A DNA stretch of 64,000 bases. It comes from Selaginella tamariscina (lineage: Eukaryota > Streptophyta > Lycopodiopsida > Selaginellales > Selaginellaceae). This document shows, piece by piece, positions 23,928 to 35,045 of this stretch. Below the pieces are notes generated by a model, which worked only from the letters and a program-made list of their open reading frames with translations, did not search any database and had not been told where the DNA came from. The position numbers and the translations under genes were made by a program. The DNA lies in contig PUQB01000417.1 in the NCBI GenBank assembly GCA_003024785.1, positions 139,950-203,949 on the forward strand, in the 5' to 3' direction. The stretch's first letter is position 1; each line of letters begins with the position of its first letter.

Positions 23928-24289
23928 ACACACACACACACTACATACATACATACAACACACACACACACACATACATACATACATACACAACACACCA
24001 CACAACATATTGAAGGCTTTGTATACGGAGTAACTCTAGTCTTGATTATATAGTCCTGATATATTAATACTTACACAAACACACACATATAGAGAGATGA
24101 GCTACACATAAACATGTATATATAATATGTGTGTGTGTGTGTGTGTGTTTATATGTATCTATGTATTCAACTTATTTAATGATTGATAATGATTAGATTA
24201 TCTAAAAAATAGCTAATGATAAATATAAGTATATCTTTTATTATTATTAATTGCACAAATATATTATATTATATATTTATACGACACTT
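23492..24289. other. Microsatellite-rich intergenic DNA
   Basis: CA/TG, TACA and TA runs (about 23,600-23,625, 23,785-23,805, 23,895-24,005 and 24,125-24,150) separated by AT-rich sequence. Reading frames here translate only to repeats of H, T, Y and I. Confidence 0.8.
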
Positions 24290-24475
24290 TTTATTATACA
24301 GTTCTAATATTTAGTGTGGTGCGGTGTGTGAGTGCAGGCTTATATATATGTATATATAATGTGTACCTGCATTGTCTCCTCGTAGTGATACATATATCCT
24401 TGGACCACGCCTGAGATCCCGGCTATCTATCAGCCTAGCTAGATGTCGCTACTCTAACACTCCCCTTGAGCAAGA
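24290..24475 (-). mobile_element. Copia-type LTR remnant
   Basis: On the reverse strand a purine tract (CAAGGGGAG, about 24,457-24,465) is directly followed by TGTTAGAGTAGCGACATC, the usual form of a copia 3' LTR start. The LTR runs toward about 24,290; its far end is not certain. Only this end of an element remains, so it is a solo or truncated fossil. Confidence 0.5.
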
Positions 24476-24876
24476 CTTGCTCACCTCCTAAACCTACTAA
24501 GTGAAACTTGATCACTAAATAAATCAAGGAGATACATACACTGAATGTTTGTCAAGTATTCAGTCTTCAATCCCATATAAAAGAGTAGTCATTCATATAT
24601 CCAAATTAGTTACGATGATTCGAGGTGTCATTGTACAATGGAGTATGGAGTATTTGGTCTAGCATGCCGTGTAGAGCCGTTTCTACTAGGTAATATGCCA
24701 CACATACATATATTGTGTCTATGGTGTAGTACTATATATTGTTTACAAACACACACACACCACCACATACACACACTGTGTGTGTGAGAGAGAAAGAGAG
24801 TACTACACCCATGAATACTTAAAATAGGATGCATACATGGAAACAAGCTACTAGCACGAGAGCAACAACATATGTT

Positions 24877-24879
<3 letters not shown>

Positions 24880-24954
<75 letters not shown>

Positions 24955-24963
24955 GAGAGAGAG
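24880..24963. repeat. (TA)n-(GA)n microsatellite, copy 2
   Basis: A long TA run followed by about 50 bases of GA. It stands in the same place relative to the oxygenase copy as 172-257 does in block 1. Confidence 0.85.
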
Positions 24964-24971
24964 TAACATTG

Positions 24972-24980
24972 ATTATTTTA
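24972..24980. other. Empty target site of the MULE
   Basis: TAACATTG, then one ATTATTTTA, then TATAGTCAG. Both sides match the outer flanks of the MULE in block 1, so this is the pre-insertion state. Confidence 0.85.
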
Positions 24981-24987
24981 TAGTCAG

Positions 24988-27141
24988 TTAATTAGACAAA
25001 AATAATGAAAAAGACGGAGTAAAAACTTGTGATAACATGTTTACTGGAGCAACAACGCTTTCAGGCGATTCCATTGTTCCAGACGCAAAATCAAATTCAG
25101 CATGGGCAGAGCGATAGTCCAACGCCTTAAGCTTCTTCTTCACGGGCCCATCCGCACAATCGTGATCTAGCAAAGTCCCCAAGAAGGCGAGCCTGCTCTC
25201 CACCAGCTGCCTCAAACATGCCTTGCTTGACGCACCAAGTGCACTCGTAAACTCTTCGTTGCTTAAACACAAAGTCCCAAGTGAATCCGAAGCCTGCCAC
25301 TTGACAAGCATCTCAGTAAGAGCTCCCACCATTTCTACCTTCTCTGACACCACCATTTTAACAAACTCCATTTCCTCATCCTCCAACTCTTTCTGCTCCC
25401 CAGCAACTGAAACCTCTGCTAAACAACTCAATGCCTTGTGATACAGCTTGTTAATATCCCATCAGGTATTAGTCCAGCCCTGAACGGATCAAAGTAACGA
25501 TGCCTCTGCTTGTTTCATTGCAATCATCCACGCTCTGCCTTCTAGCACACAAGAGAAACACCCAACTTGACTACACCTTATTTCAGCCACATTAAAGTCA
25601 GCTGGCATCTTATTCACCACCTTGTTGGCTGTAGCCACTGCACATTCATGGAACTTCATTTGCTGCAACTGAATTGCCAAAGGAAAAAATCAGAAGCAAC
25701 TCTATCCCACTTTAGCCATTGGCCGTCCCATTTGCAGCTATCAATTAAATCATCAAAGGCGCAAGCATCAAGCCCATGCCTTGGCAAGTGACATCGCCAT
25801 TTTTCATGCCATAGAGGTCGATTTTCTTAGCCATAGACAACGCCTCCTCTCGTAATCCCAGCTCTACACAAAGATTAAGCAGCTTGCCAAAGCCGTGTTC
25901 TGCCTTTTATTGAGACTCGCACTCGCACCAGCAAGCCAGCGTACATCTTCCAACCCCTCATGCTCAACATTCTCGTACTTACGTTTGAGCTCCACCAAGG
26001 CTATGGCTATTCCCATGGTTGAAGAAATGACTTCAACGGACTTGCTCTTTGCCAAATCACCAAACCCCAACACGGTACCAGTACTCCGTCCAGCCACCCT
26101 CATTCCCCCGATTCCCGTATATTTCTCTTCGTCAGGAACATTGCTAAAGAGAACATACTCCCTCTGCCCATTTGCTCCCAATCTGAACCTAGCGTTACTT
26201 GGAAAGCCAGCTGGCTTATCGTCGAGTGTAACCCAATTGCCCACTGTATAAAGTTTACGATCACCGCCCCAGACTCTGGCATCATTAACTTACGGTGCTT
26301 AGTGAGGATGCCAAGATGGAGCTCCAACAGCCGCAGTTCTTTAGAAGCTCAACCACCACTCGATCGTGCCCCTTCAAACCAAAGGCTTTTTGCGAGTACC
26401 CATGTGCCAAGGGAATGGCAAGCCTCTTGGGACCAGCAGCCTTGTCGAAGTTGTCCTCCATGTCCTTAACCCAAGGTGATTGAACGAGCTTGAGTGCATT
26501 GAGTAAGTACGGTGGACTTGCATGTGGAACGGAAATCGGGAATTTCCCCGTGTTTGTTTTCAAAAGATTGAAAGCTAGGCACAACCTAGTTCCCCCTGTC
26601 ACTTCCAAGAGCTCAATGACATGCTCGCAATCAGCAAAATGTGATAGAGAAGCATTTACTTTTGCTGCCCTCGCCTGAAAAATCACGATAGAACCACCCT
26701 GGCGACCAATTTTGCGTCCGCACCTGGATAATCATGGTCGCAAACATTTCTCCCTGTGCGACTTTGAAATGACACCTTGCTAGTACATCAGAAGTTTGTA
26801 GAGCTTGAGTTGAAGGCTGAGTGCAGCGCGTCCATACCCATTGTAGACAGTGCTTGGGAAGCGATCGAGTGTGCTACCTCGGTGAGGAAATTGTCGGGGC
26901 AAGAACCCTTGCTGCATCGATCTGCCAAGCTTGGCGCACGCTCCTGTCCACCAGCGTCTCTGATCCCAGGCCATAGGGCGCCCGTGTCGCTTCTGCTCTA
27001 ATCCTGGATGCGTATTTGGAGACAAGGGAGCGGGATGCTGCCCAATCCATCGATGCTCAAACTCTTGGGAAGATCAGGTGCAGCAAACTGCACATCTGGG
27101 AATCCGTAGAGAGCCTCAAGCAACTTTCCAAACTTCACCAT
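24988..27141 (-). pseudogene. 2-oxoglutarate/Fe(II) dioxygenase-like gene, copy 2 (broken)
   Basis: Paralogue of 9,149-11,374 with the ATG at 27,141 (MVKFGKLLEALYGF). The second half of the active site is kept: HFADCEHVIELLEVTGGTRL gives the distal iron-binding His and the 2OG-contacting Arg region (about 26,580-26,640). The first half is damaged: after LYKLLMY there is a stop, and the expected His-Arg-Asp is reduced to SHREK by a deletion (about 26,745-26,790). The C-terminal helical stretch is well kept at 25,040-25,431. The substrate is unknown. Copy 1 shows the opposite pattern, so the ancestor was probably intact when the block duplicated. Confidence 0.75.
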
Positions 27142-27212
27142 GTTCCGGCTCACACTACTTATTTAGAGGGTTGGTTCACATTACCTGTAAATACGGTTAA
27201 TTGGCTCATGAG

Positions 27213-27397
27213 TGTTGAGATATCCAGCGTGGAATCCAAGCTGGAAGACAGCTATATATGGCTTAGGCCATATATACTTATGGAGATGAAGAAAACTGTA
27301 TAAATAATAACCAAAAAATACAAAAACATAGGTTAGTTGATATTCGCTCGGCTCATGCTTTAATAGCTTTTCACAATTTTAATAACTTTTTACAACA
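27213..27397 (+). repeat. 5' LTR of the copia element
   Basis: Paired with 31,433-31,630. It begins TGTTGAGATATCCAGC and ends TTACAACA. It starts only 71 bp upstream of the oxygenase copy 2 ATG. Confidence 0.9.
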
Positions 27398-30300
27398 TGT
27401 ATCAAGGTGAGAATAACATCAATTCAAGGGTCATAAGTGCAGTTTGTGGAACGTTATATCCTCAAGAACGGTTAGTCAACGATAGACGACTTGAGAACAT
27501 GACGACAAGCCACAAAATCAATCCCAATTCCGGTCTTTGATGGGCACACGACTTTGAGAACTGGTAGCGGGAAATCTTATTTGTTATGATGTGTGACAAT
27601 TTGTCTACGAATTGCAGATGGCAGTGAGGTGAAGCCTTAAACGAACCCAGAAGATTGGCAAGTTCAACATGACAAAGCGTTGTCACTAATAGGGATTGGG
27701 CTTGGTAGGCATCACCACCATCACCTGGATCTAAGCAAGTCAGCTTCTGAGAATTGGACAGAGTTGAAGGCGATTTTTGGCAAGCAGGCACAGAAGGAGA
27801 GATTTGTGGTATCGTTGAAAGGAAAGTTTTTTAAGCTCGAGTTTGGTCCCATAGAACTAACATCGTGTTCCTTAGAAGAATGAAGTTCCATTCTTTGCTC
27901 AGCTCATTGCTTTTGGACAAACCATTTCAGATATAAACAAAACCATGGTGCTTCTTGGGGCCTTGACCAGGCCAGACCACATGACTCTCAAGATGACACT
28001 GGAGAATACATCAGGGATGTCTTATCAGGAGATTTAGGCTGCAGTCATCAACCATGATCCAAATCCTCAAGTAGACATAACCAGCGGTATGGTGGGACAT
28101 TCTCAAGTCCTCTTCACTCCGAGCCAATTCAAGAAGAAAACCAACTTCAATCCGCAGTTAGTGAGGAGTGGGAGCAGTGCTTCACATTATAAAGGTAACA
28201 ATAGTACAAATAGGTAGGACATTCCACCGTCAAAGCTTGGACCATGCAACTATTGCAAGAAGATGGGGGCATTTTGCCAAGAACTATCTGGACAAGGCAG
28301 CAGGAAAACCACAAGCAAGCAAATTGAAGAATAAGGGCAATCAACAGATGGCCCTCATGGTACCACTAACCTCAGTCCTTTCGAGGAAGAAAATATCCTC
28401 TAGTTGGACATTTGTGCCAATATTCACTGTACTCTAGTATTTATCGCTTTTAAGGCATATCAGGCAATCCAATGGGAGAAGGAGTCTACATGGGAGATCA
28501 TCGACCATTGAGCATTGTTGGGAGTCAGGACAGTAGAGATTCAACTCCAGAGCAGTGAGTTGTCGACCTTCGACAAGTTCACGGTCAGGAAGATAGCAGA
28601 TGCCGATTGGAAAGGTCAGATCGATAAGGACGAGATCACTTACACTGACAAGCAAGGAACCATAGTAGCACATGGCAGAGACATGCTGGGAATTATAGGC
28701 TAGATGCCACATTGGTGATACCTAAAGAAGAAAATCTTCTCCACAACTCTTCAACAATGGCATCAATGATTGGGAATGCAAACGAGGTAGCAATTCAAGT
28801 TGTAGCTCGGACCAGGACCAGCTTTTAGACTTTCAAGTACTTGGAGACAACCTTGAGTTCTATGAGGCATGCTATTTAGAAGACAACATAGGCAGCCGTT
28901 CCCCAGTAAGGGCATCTACTGTAAGACCACTCAACCTTTAGTGGACCAATGCATGTTCGGTCATTGACAGAAGGAGGTATTTTGTGATGTTTATAGATGA
29001 TTATACTCGTTACACAGTGGTAAATTCTTGATTAACAATGTTTCGACTATATAAGATTGCTGTAGAAAACGTGTGGCAGAATTTGAGGAATCCGCATACT
29101 TAGAAGTGATAAAGGTGGGGAGTATCAAGCAAGTGTGCTCAAGAAGTTGTGTGAAGAATCTGGGAGCAGCAGTTTACAGCCCCATACTCAGCTCAGCAAA
29201 ATGGAGTGGCGGAGAGAATGAATCGGACTCTAGTGGAGACGACAAGATGCATGCTTATGCATGCAGGAACACCGCTCAATTATTGGGCAGAGGCCTTAAG
29301 CACACCAGCTACATCCGGAATCGACTTCCTGCAAGTAGCATTGGTGGAGAAGTTCCATTCACCGGTGGACTGGGAAGCGAGTCAGTTTGAAACACCTCGT
29401 GTGTTTGGGTGCCTGGCATATGCACACGTTCCGGACGAACTCCGTCGTAAGTTGGAGCAGAAGAGTAACATGTATATCATGGTGGGATATTGCCATGAGA
29501 GCAAGGCATATAGGCTTTACGATCCCACTCACCAGAAAATTGTTGTGAGCCGAGACGTTAAGTTTAATGAGGATATGCTTTACAAGGATAGGTTTACAGT
29601 TCAAGTTAATCCGACAGGCCTATATTCTTGAGGAAGAGCAGCCACAGGATCCACACCCTGATCCAGGGCAGATTGGGGAAGATCTAGGATCTGAGTGAGG
29701 AGGAGCACGAAAGCGAGGAGGAGATTCCTCCACTTCAGCAAGCACCTCCGCAGGTACCTAATCCAGACCGACCCATCAACACAATCACGAGAAGTGGGAG
29801 AATTAGCTACAAGTCACGAAAGGCAAGAGAAGCTGATGAGTCTTCAACCTCCTTCTTCACCTCCAGGTATCCTCGGGAGCCCCGGACAGTGCATGAGGCG
29901 ATGCAATCAAGGAGGCAGCAGAATGCTGCCATGGAGGAGGAATATGCTTCTCTCCTCAAGAACCAGGTTTGGGAGCTTGTTACTCTTCCCCAAGTCGCAC
30001 TGTAAGTACCAAGTGGCTATTCAAGAAGAAGCTGGATGCACATGGCAAGTACTCCGATACAAGGCTGGTTTGTTGCACGAGGATTCTCACAAATCGCTGG
30101 AGTTGACTTCTATGAGACGTATTCACCAGTGGTGAAGATGGCTTCCATTCGTCTCATTCTTCGGATAGCAACTAGCTTGAATCTGGAGGTTCACCAGCTT
30201 GATGTAAAGACTGCTTTCCTGTATGGAGAGCTGAAGGAGGAAGTCTACACTACACAGCCTGAGGGATTCGTGGTGCAAGGACAAGAACACAACGTTTGTC

Positions 30301-31432
30301 GTCTTCGAAAGGCCCTGTATGGCTTGAAGCAGTCACCACGAGCCTGGTATGATCATGTAGACAGGTTTCTCACCTCCATCGGTTTCCAAAGTCCACTGCA
30401 GATGGAAATATATGTCTTTCAAGGAGTGGACTTTGCATACCTGGCATTATACGTTGATGACAACATCATGGCCGCAAGCCAGTTTCGGCTTGTTCAATTC
30501 TTTGAACACCATTTCGATCTCAGTTTGAGATCTCGCAGCCGGCGACCTATGCTATTGTTTGGGCATTCAGGTGTTCCGGGATAGAGCTGCAGGGGTGATT
30601 CAGCTATCTCAAGCACACTATGTGCAAGAGATACTTCAGAAGTACATGGCCGACAGCAACCCGTCAGCACCCCCATGGACGTACACACACAACTTTCAAA
30701 AGATCAACAGCCGACGTCTGAGGAGGAGAGATGGAGTCATAGGCATAGTTGGTTGTTTGTTATATCTAGCCATTTCCACTCGACCAGACTTGGCTTTTGC
30801 AGTCGGAGTGGTTTCCAGGTTTGTAGAGAATCCAGGAGAGGCTCATTGGACAGCAGTCAAACGTATCTTACGATACTTGCGAGGCACAGTCGGGTTTTGT
30901 CTCACATATTCAGCTAGTGGGAGCTCTACAGGAGATCACATGGTAATGGATCTAGTGGGTTTCACAGATTCAGATTGGGCAGGAAACAGGGAGACTAGGA
31001 AGTCCACTTCAGGATATGTGTTTCTTCTGGATGATGGGCTTATCAGTTGGATGAGCAGACTGCAGCGAGTGATTGCACTCTCCTCGATGGAGGCCGAGTA
31101 CATTTCAGCAACAGAGGCGGCCAAGGAAGCAACATGGTTAATGAAGTTGCTGAAGGACATGGGAATTTCATTTCCAAGGCCGATCACAATTTACTGTGAC
31201 AGCACTAGTGCCATAGCTACTTCAGAGAACCCCAGACATCATGACAAAGTCAAGCATGTCGATGTGAAGTACCACTTCATCCGACAAGAGGTTCGAGCCG
31301 GGAACATCAAACTCAAGCATGTGTCTAGTATCGAGATGGTTGCAGATATTATGACCAAGGCCTTGAGCAGGGATAGTTTCCAACGACACCGGTCTCGAAT
31401 GACCATCTTGAACTCTCACGGCTGAGTGGGAG

Positions 31433-31630
31433 TGTTGAGATATCCAGCGTGGAGTCCAAGCTGGAAGAACAATTATATATGGCTTATAGGCCACATATAC
31501 TTATGGAGAACTATAGTTATGAAGAAAACTATATAAATAATATCCAAAAATACAAAAATATAGGTTAGTTGATATTCAGCTCAGCTCGTGCTTTAACAGC
31601 TTTTCACAACTTTAATAACTTTTCACAACA
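31433..31630 (+). repeat. 3' LTR of the copia element
   Basis: Paired with the 5' LTR and preceded by a GAGTGGGAG purine tract. Confidence 0.9.
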
Positions 31631-32100
31631 AGGAGCATATATGCATTATTAAAACCTAATCATTAACATAAAATAATACCAGCATTTTCACTATGAAATA
31701 ACCAATTTTATTATCAAATAACCAATCCTAAGGGTTGAGAATAAAATTTATATTAATAAGATAATATATCACTTTAATATCTTATTTAATAAGTTTATTG
31801 TGTGTGCTAAGTGTGCATGTGTCTGTCCATGTGTCATTAATAACGATCATTTTAAGTTCCATTGGGTTATCCTAAACTCAATCGAACCAAGTTAAGGTGG
31901 ATTAAGAGTGTAGGAATAAACTCAAGTTAAAAAATAACAATAGAGTTAATGTGGTGTCTTCACCCTCACTTGAGGGCAGGGTGAGGGAATTTAGATAATA
32001 TTTAAAATTTTACCTTCAAGACTTTCACAAATGTAAGAGTAAAATATTACATATAACCTCATGAGGGTACTTGAGGGCGAGGACAGATGTGAACCGCCTC
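31631..32100. other. Flank of oxygenase copy 2 followed by repeat B
   Basis: The first 150 bases continue the upstream flank shared with 11,375-11,634. From about 31,790 the sequence resembles parts of 36,840-37,150 and 38,105-38,290 (AATAAGTTTATTRTGTGTG, then GTTAAG/TAAACTC units), called repeat B here. No gene. Confidence 0.5.
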
Positions 32101-32103
32101 TAA

Positions 32104-32202
32104 GGGCAATGTTACATGTGCCCGGGACTCGAGCGAGGTCCCGGGTGTCCACAAGAACCACTTGGAGGGGGCTGGGTGAAAATGCCACATGTAACATTGC
32201 CC
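32104..32202. mobile_element. PIF/Harbinger-like MITE
   Basis: A 99-bp element with perfect 17-bp terminal inverted repeats (GGGCAATGTTACATGTG) and a TAA on both sides (32,101-32,103 and 32,203-32,205). A 3-bp TAA/TTA target duplication and GGGC-type ends are the signature of PIF/Harbinger (Tourist-like) elements. A second, internal inverted repeat, CCCGGGA...TCCCGGG, lies next to the left arm. It has no coding capacity. The perfect ends suggest it is young. Confidence 0.8.
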
Positions 32203-32289
32203 TAAGCCTAGAAGGTTAATAATCCAGCTTAAGAACTAGATTTAATCCAGCTTAATAAATAAATCTAGTTTCTTAAGAGTTCACCAAGG

Positions 32290-33110
32290 GGTTCTAGAGT
32301 TGGCATTTAAGAGCCACATTTATGGCACTTAGTGCAACTCTTGAATCTAAGGGCTATGGCATGATAATCCACATCATGGAAGGTAGTGTCACATAAAGAT
32401 AAAACACTAGGCTAGATGTCACATAATACAACGTCCAGGCACGCCCTTTGGGGTTAATCATGGGTTTGTTGCCAAGGGGTTGGATACTCTAGCAAATGCA
32501 TGTTTGTGCTCGCACTAGGGTGCTAAGCCTCTTTGGAATCCAAGGGTTGAACAACCTAAGCTTGTTAGCAAAAGCCTTTTCGTGAAGCACTTGCAAGGTC
32601 ATGTACTTAAGGTTATCCAAACCTAGCCTTAGGGAGTTTGCTTAGTAGAACACTCATGTCCTCACTAAGTACTAGCCTAGGTCTAAGATATGACTTGGCC
32701 ACCCAAACCCTTAGGGGTTAGTTGTGGTTCATTGTACCCCTTGTCGCCTTAAAGGGGTTGTACTCCTAAATGAGGGTGATTCCTCAAGGGTAAGTGACGA
32801 TGCTTTAACTCTGTCACGAGGGTATGTGTGAGACACATCTTCTTTGTGGGGTTATGGCATGAGCTTGTCTAAGTCTACTGGGATAGGATCCTAAAGTCTA
32901 CTCGGGATATCCTCTAGGGTTCGGGGGATGGTCATTATAAGGGACTTCTAAAGTCTTCTGTTTAATTAGGTATCTGAGTTAGACTCTTGGGGTGATCTTA
33001 AAATATTTAACGTTACTCAACAGGGAATTGACACCGGAAGGCCACTTGGCGACCACGTGTTGCCACGTGTTAGCCCTCCAGGTTAAAACTCTAACACATA
33101 TTCCTTAAAG
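32290..33110 (-). repeat. Repeat X, copy 2 (inverted)
   Basis: Reverse complement of 18,591-19,450, from GGGGTTCTAGAGTTGGCATT to GTTAAAACTCTAACACAT. It directly precedes the start of repeat A copy 2. Confidence 0.75.
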
Positions 33111-35045
33111 GACGAGGTAGACTATAATTCTTTTACAAAAAATTTAAAGCAAACATGTAAAGAGAATTAACTTAGATATTAATAAAGGAATCCTAGCCTA
33201 GATTTTTTTATTTACTACTAATTGTGCTCTTATTATCATTGGCCATAACTAAGCAATGACATGTGACACATGAGGTGCAATGTTCATTGTTATGAAAAAT
33301 GAATTTATTTGTATGATAAATAATCCATAATAGTTCATAGACCATATGATTGTCTTAATGATCTTTTAGAGGGTAAACAATCACCTTTTAAATTCAATTT
33401 ATAATTTGTCATTCAATTTAAATCATCTTAATATAAATATTATTCAATACTTTCAATCTTCAATTAGTGTTTCAGAGGATAAAAGTATGTCTTGGTATTA
33501 CCAAGGTTTAAACAGAATCATAATTAAATCCAAATATATATCTACTTTATTTTGTTTTTAATTGTTGAAGTGGATGTTTAAAATTCACTATTTCATAAAG
33601 ATAAACCTTTGAAGAATATACAATCTTATCATAATTTAGTAAAGTGACAAATGAAAAGACACTTTTCACTTACATTATACATTATTAGTATAATATGATG
33701 CATTTTAGCCTCACAAATACATGACAAATGATGTGTTTCATAAACATTCTTTATATATCTGCTGTCATATATTTTAATAATATTTTATCTTTTCTAAACA
33801 CAAAGAAACATAATCAATTGTATGATATGTGACTTCAAGAACATGGTTTGTTTATTAAGTTGGAAAGTGTCCGTTTGACCAACTTACTATGAAGTTTTGT
33901 TGGTTATGTTATCTTATTTAAAATGTGTAAATTTATTTGACCAAGGCTTATATTGTCTTGGAGTTGAAATATTCAATACTGTTTATTTAGTTTACTAACT
34001 TTTATCTAATTTCTTAAAGATTGTTTAAATTGATTGTGAATGTTTCTTCACTTGGTCTCATGAATTTAACTTAACTTTTTAGTTTTTAAAGAAGACATTA
34101 AAATTACTCCAATTTTAACTTATCCAAATGTATACACATAGTGGAGTGTCCTTTCACAAGAATAATTTGACAATCTTTTAAATTATTTTTATTTTTTATA
34201 AGAGGGTTGTTGGTAATTGTGAATTCTTTTAAGGCCATCCACCATTGTCCCCATGGGGTCTATTGATTCTTGAAGGGGTTTTCACATGAGACTATTATCT
34301 ATAGTGATTGTGAGATTGGATCATTACATAAGTTTTTAACTATATTGATATGCACAATGAGCATAGTTGGTTGATGGTGGTTTGACCACCGTTAAACATC
34401 CAACTTGAGCAATGAACAGCTGTTCAGAAGGGAGATCAAATGGAGTGGAGGACGTACAACAAGTATAGATCGACATCAATGATTGTTTAGCGGCGTTGAC
34501 AATAGACAAGATCGTTCGAACTAGCTACCAAGATACTAAAGACAGCATGTGTGAGGGAGGTGCATTAAGTTAGTGGCAGTTTAGTGGGACAGTGGCCACC
34601 TGTCTTACATCTTAGTACCACCCAATCCACTATATAAGTAGAAAGGTAAACAGTGTGTAAGGGTTCTTCTAGTTCGTCTTCTTGTATGTATTTTGCTTCG
34701 GTTGTCTATGAAGAAGGGCCACCTTGTATCTTTAAGAGGCAATATATACATAGTTTTTGTCTACATCTGTCATCCCTCCTCCTTCCTCTCTTTCTCTTGC
34801 TCCCATCTTTGCAGGAACCTGCACTCCAACGCAAAGAAAGAACTCCACTTCACTAGTACATGGACCCTCATGGTGTCTAGGTAGAGGCCACTACTACACC
34901 TTCTAGTGCATTTTGAAGTAACAGTCGGACCCCAGCTCAAAACCCTAGGATTGGGCATTGACAACAGCATCATGGTGATCATCGAGACCACCTAAGTCAA
35001 CCCACATTTGGCCTCCAAAGTCCCTGACGAACAATAGTTTGTTTT
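33111..35045 (+). repeat. Repeat A, copy 2 (LTR-like, retroelement remnant)
   Basis: Aligns in direct orientation with 16,445-18,590. It carries the same CCACTATATAAG box (about 34,629-34,640), leader and terminal CACATTTGGCC. No coding capacity. Together with copy 1 it forms the right part of the duplicated unit. Confidence 0.5.

Larger units (their letters stand above)
27213..31630 (+). mobile_element. Ty1/copia LTR retrotransposon fossil
   Basis: LTRs TGTTGAGA...ACAACA of 185 and 198 bp flank about 4.0 kb. The primer site after the 5' LTR resembles the initiator-Met tRNA type, and a GA-rich tract precedes the 3' LTR. A near-identical 5-bp sequence borders both sides. Parts in order: gag with a zinc-knuckle-like segment (about 27,460-28,330), protease region (about 28,430-28,700), integrase (about 28,950-29,640), reverse transcriptase (about 29,990-30,600) and RNase H (about 30,900-31,425). 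Integrase before RT is the copia order. The coding region is broken in several places, more in the 5' half. By eye about nine in ten LTR positions agree, so the insertion is moderately old but later than the block duplication. Confidence 0.92.

Noticed and set aside
23745-24033. Cys/Val-rich small protein candidates
   Set aside because: Pure CA/TG/TACA repeat, translated in both directions.
27680-27883. Frame with a five-histidine run (RHHHHHLDLSK)
   Set aside because: It lies in the gag part of the copia fossil; not a tag or metal-binding host protein.
16445-35045. Repeats A1 and A2 as the two LTRs of one giant element
   Set aside because: The oxygenase flank and small-repeat order show they belong to two copies of a duplicated block, and X next to them is inverted, so a single element with a 14-kb interior is less likely.
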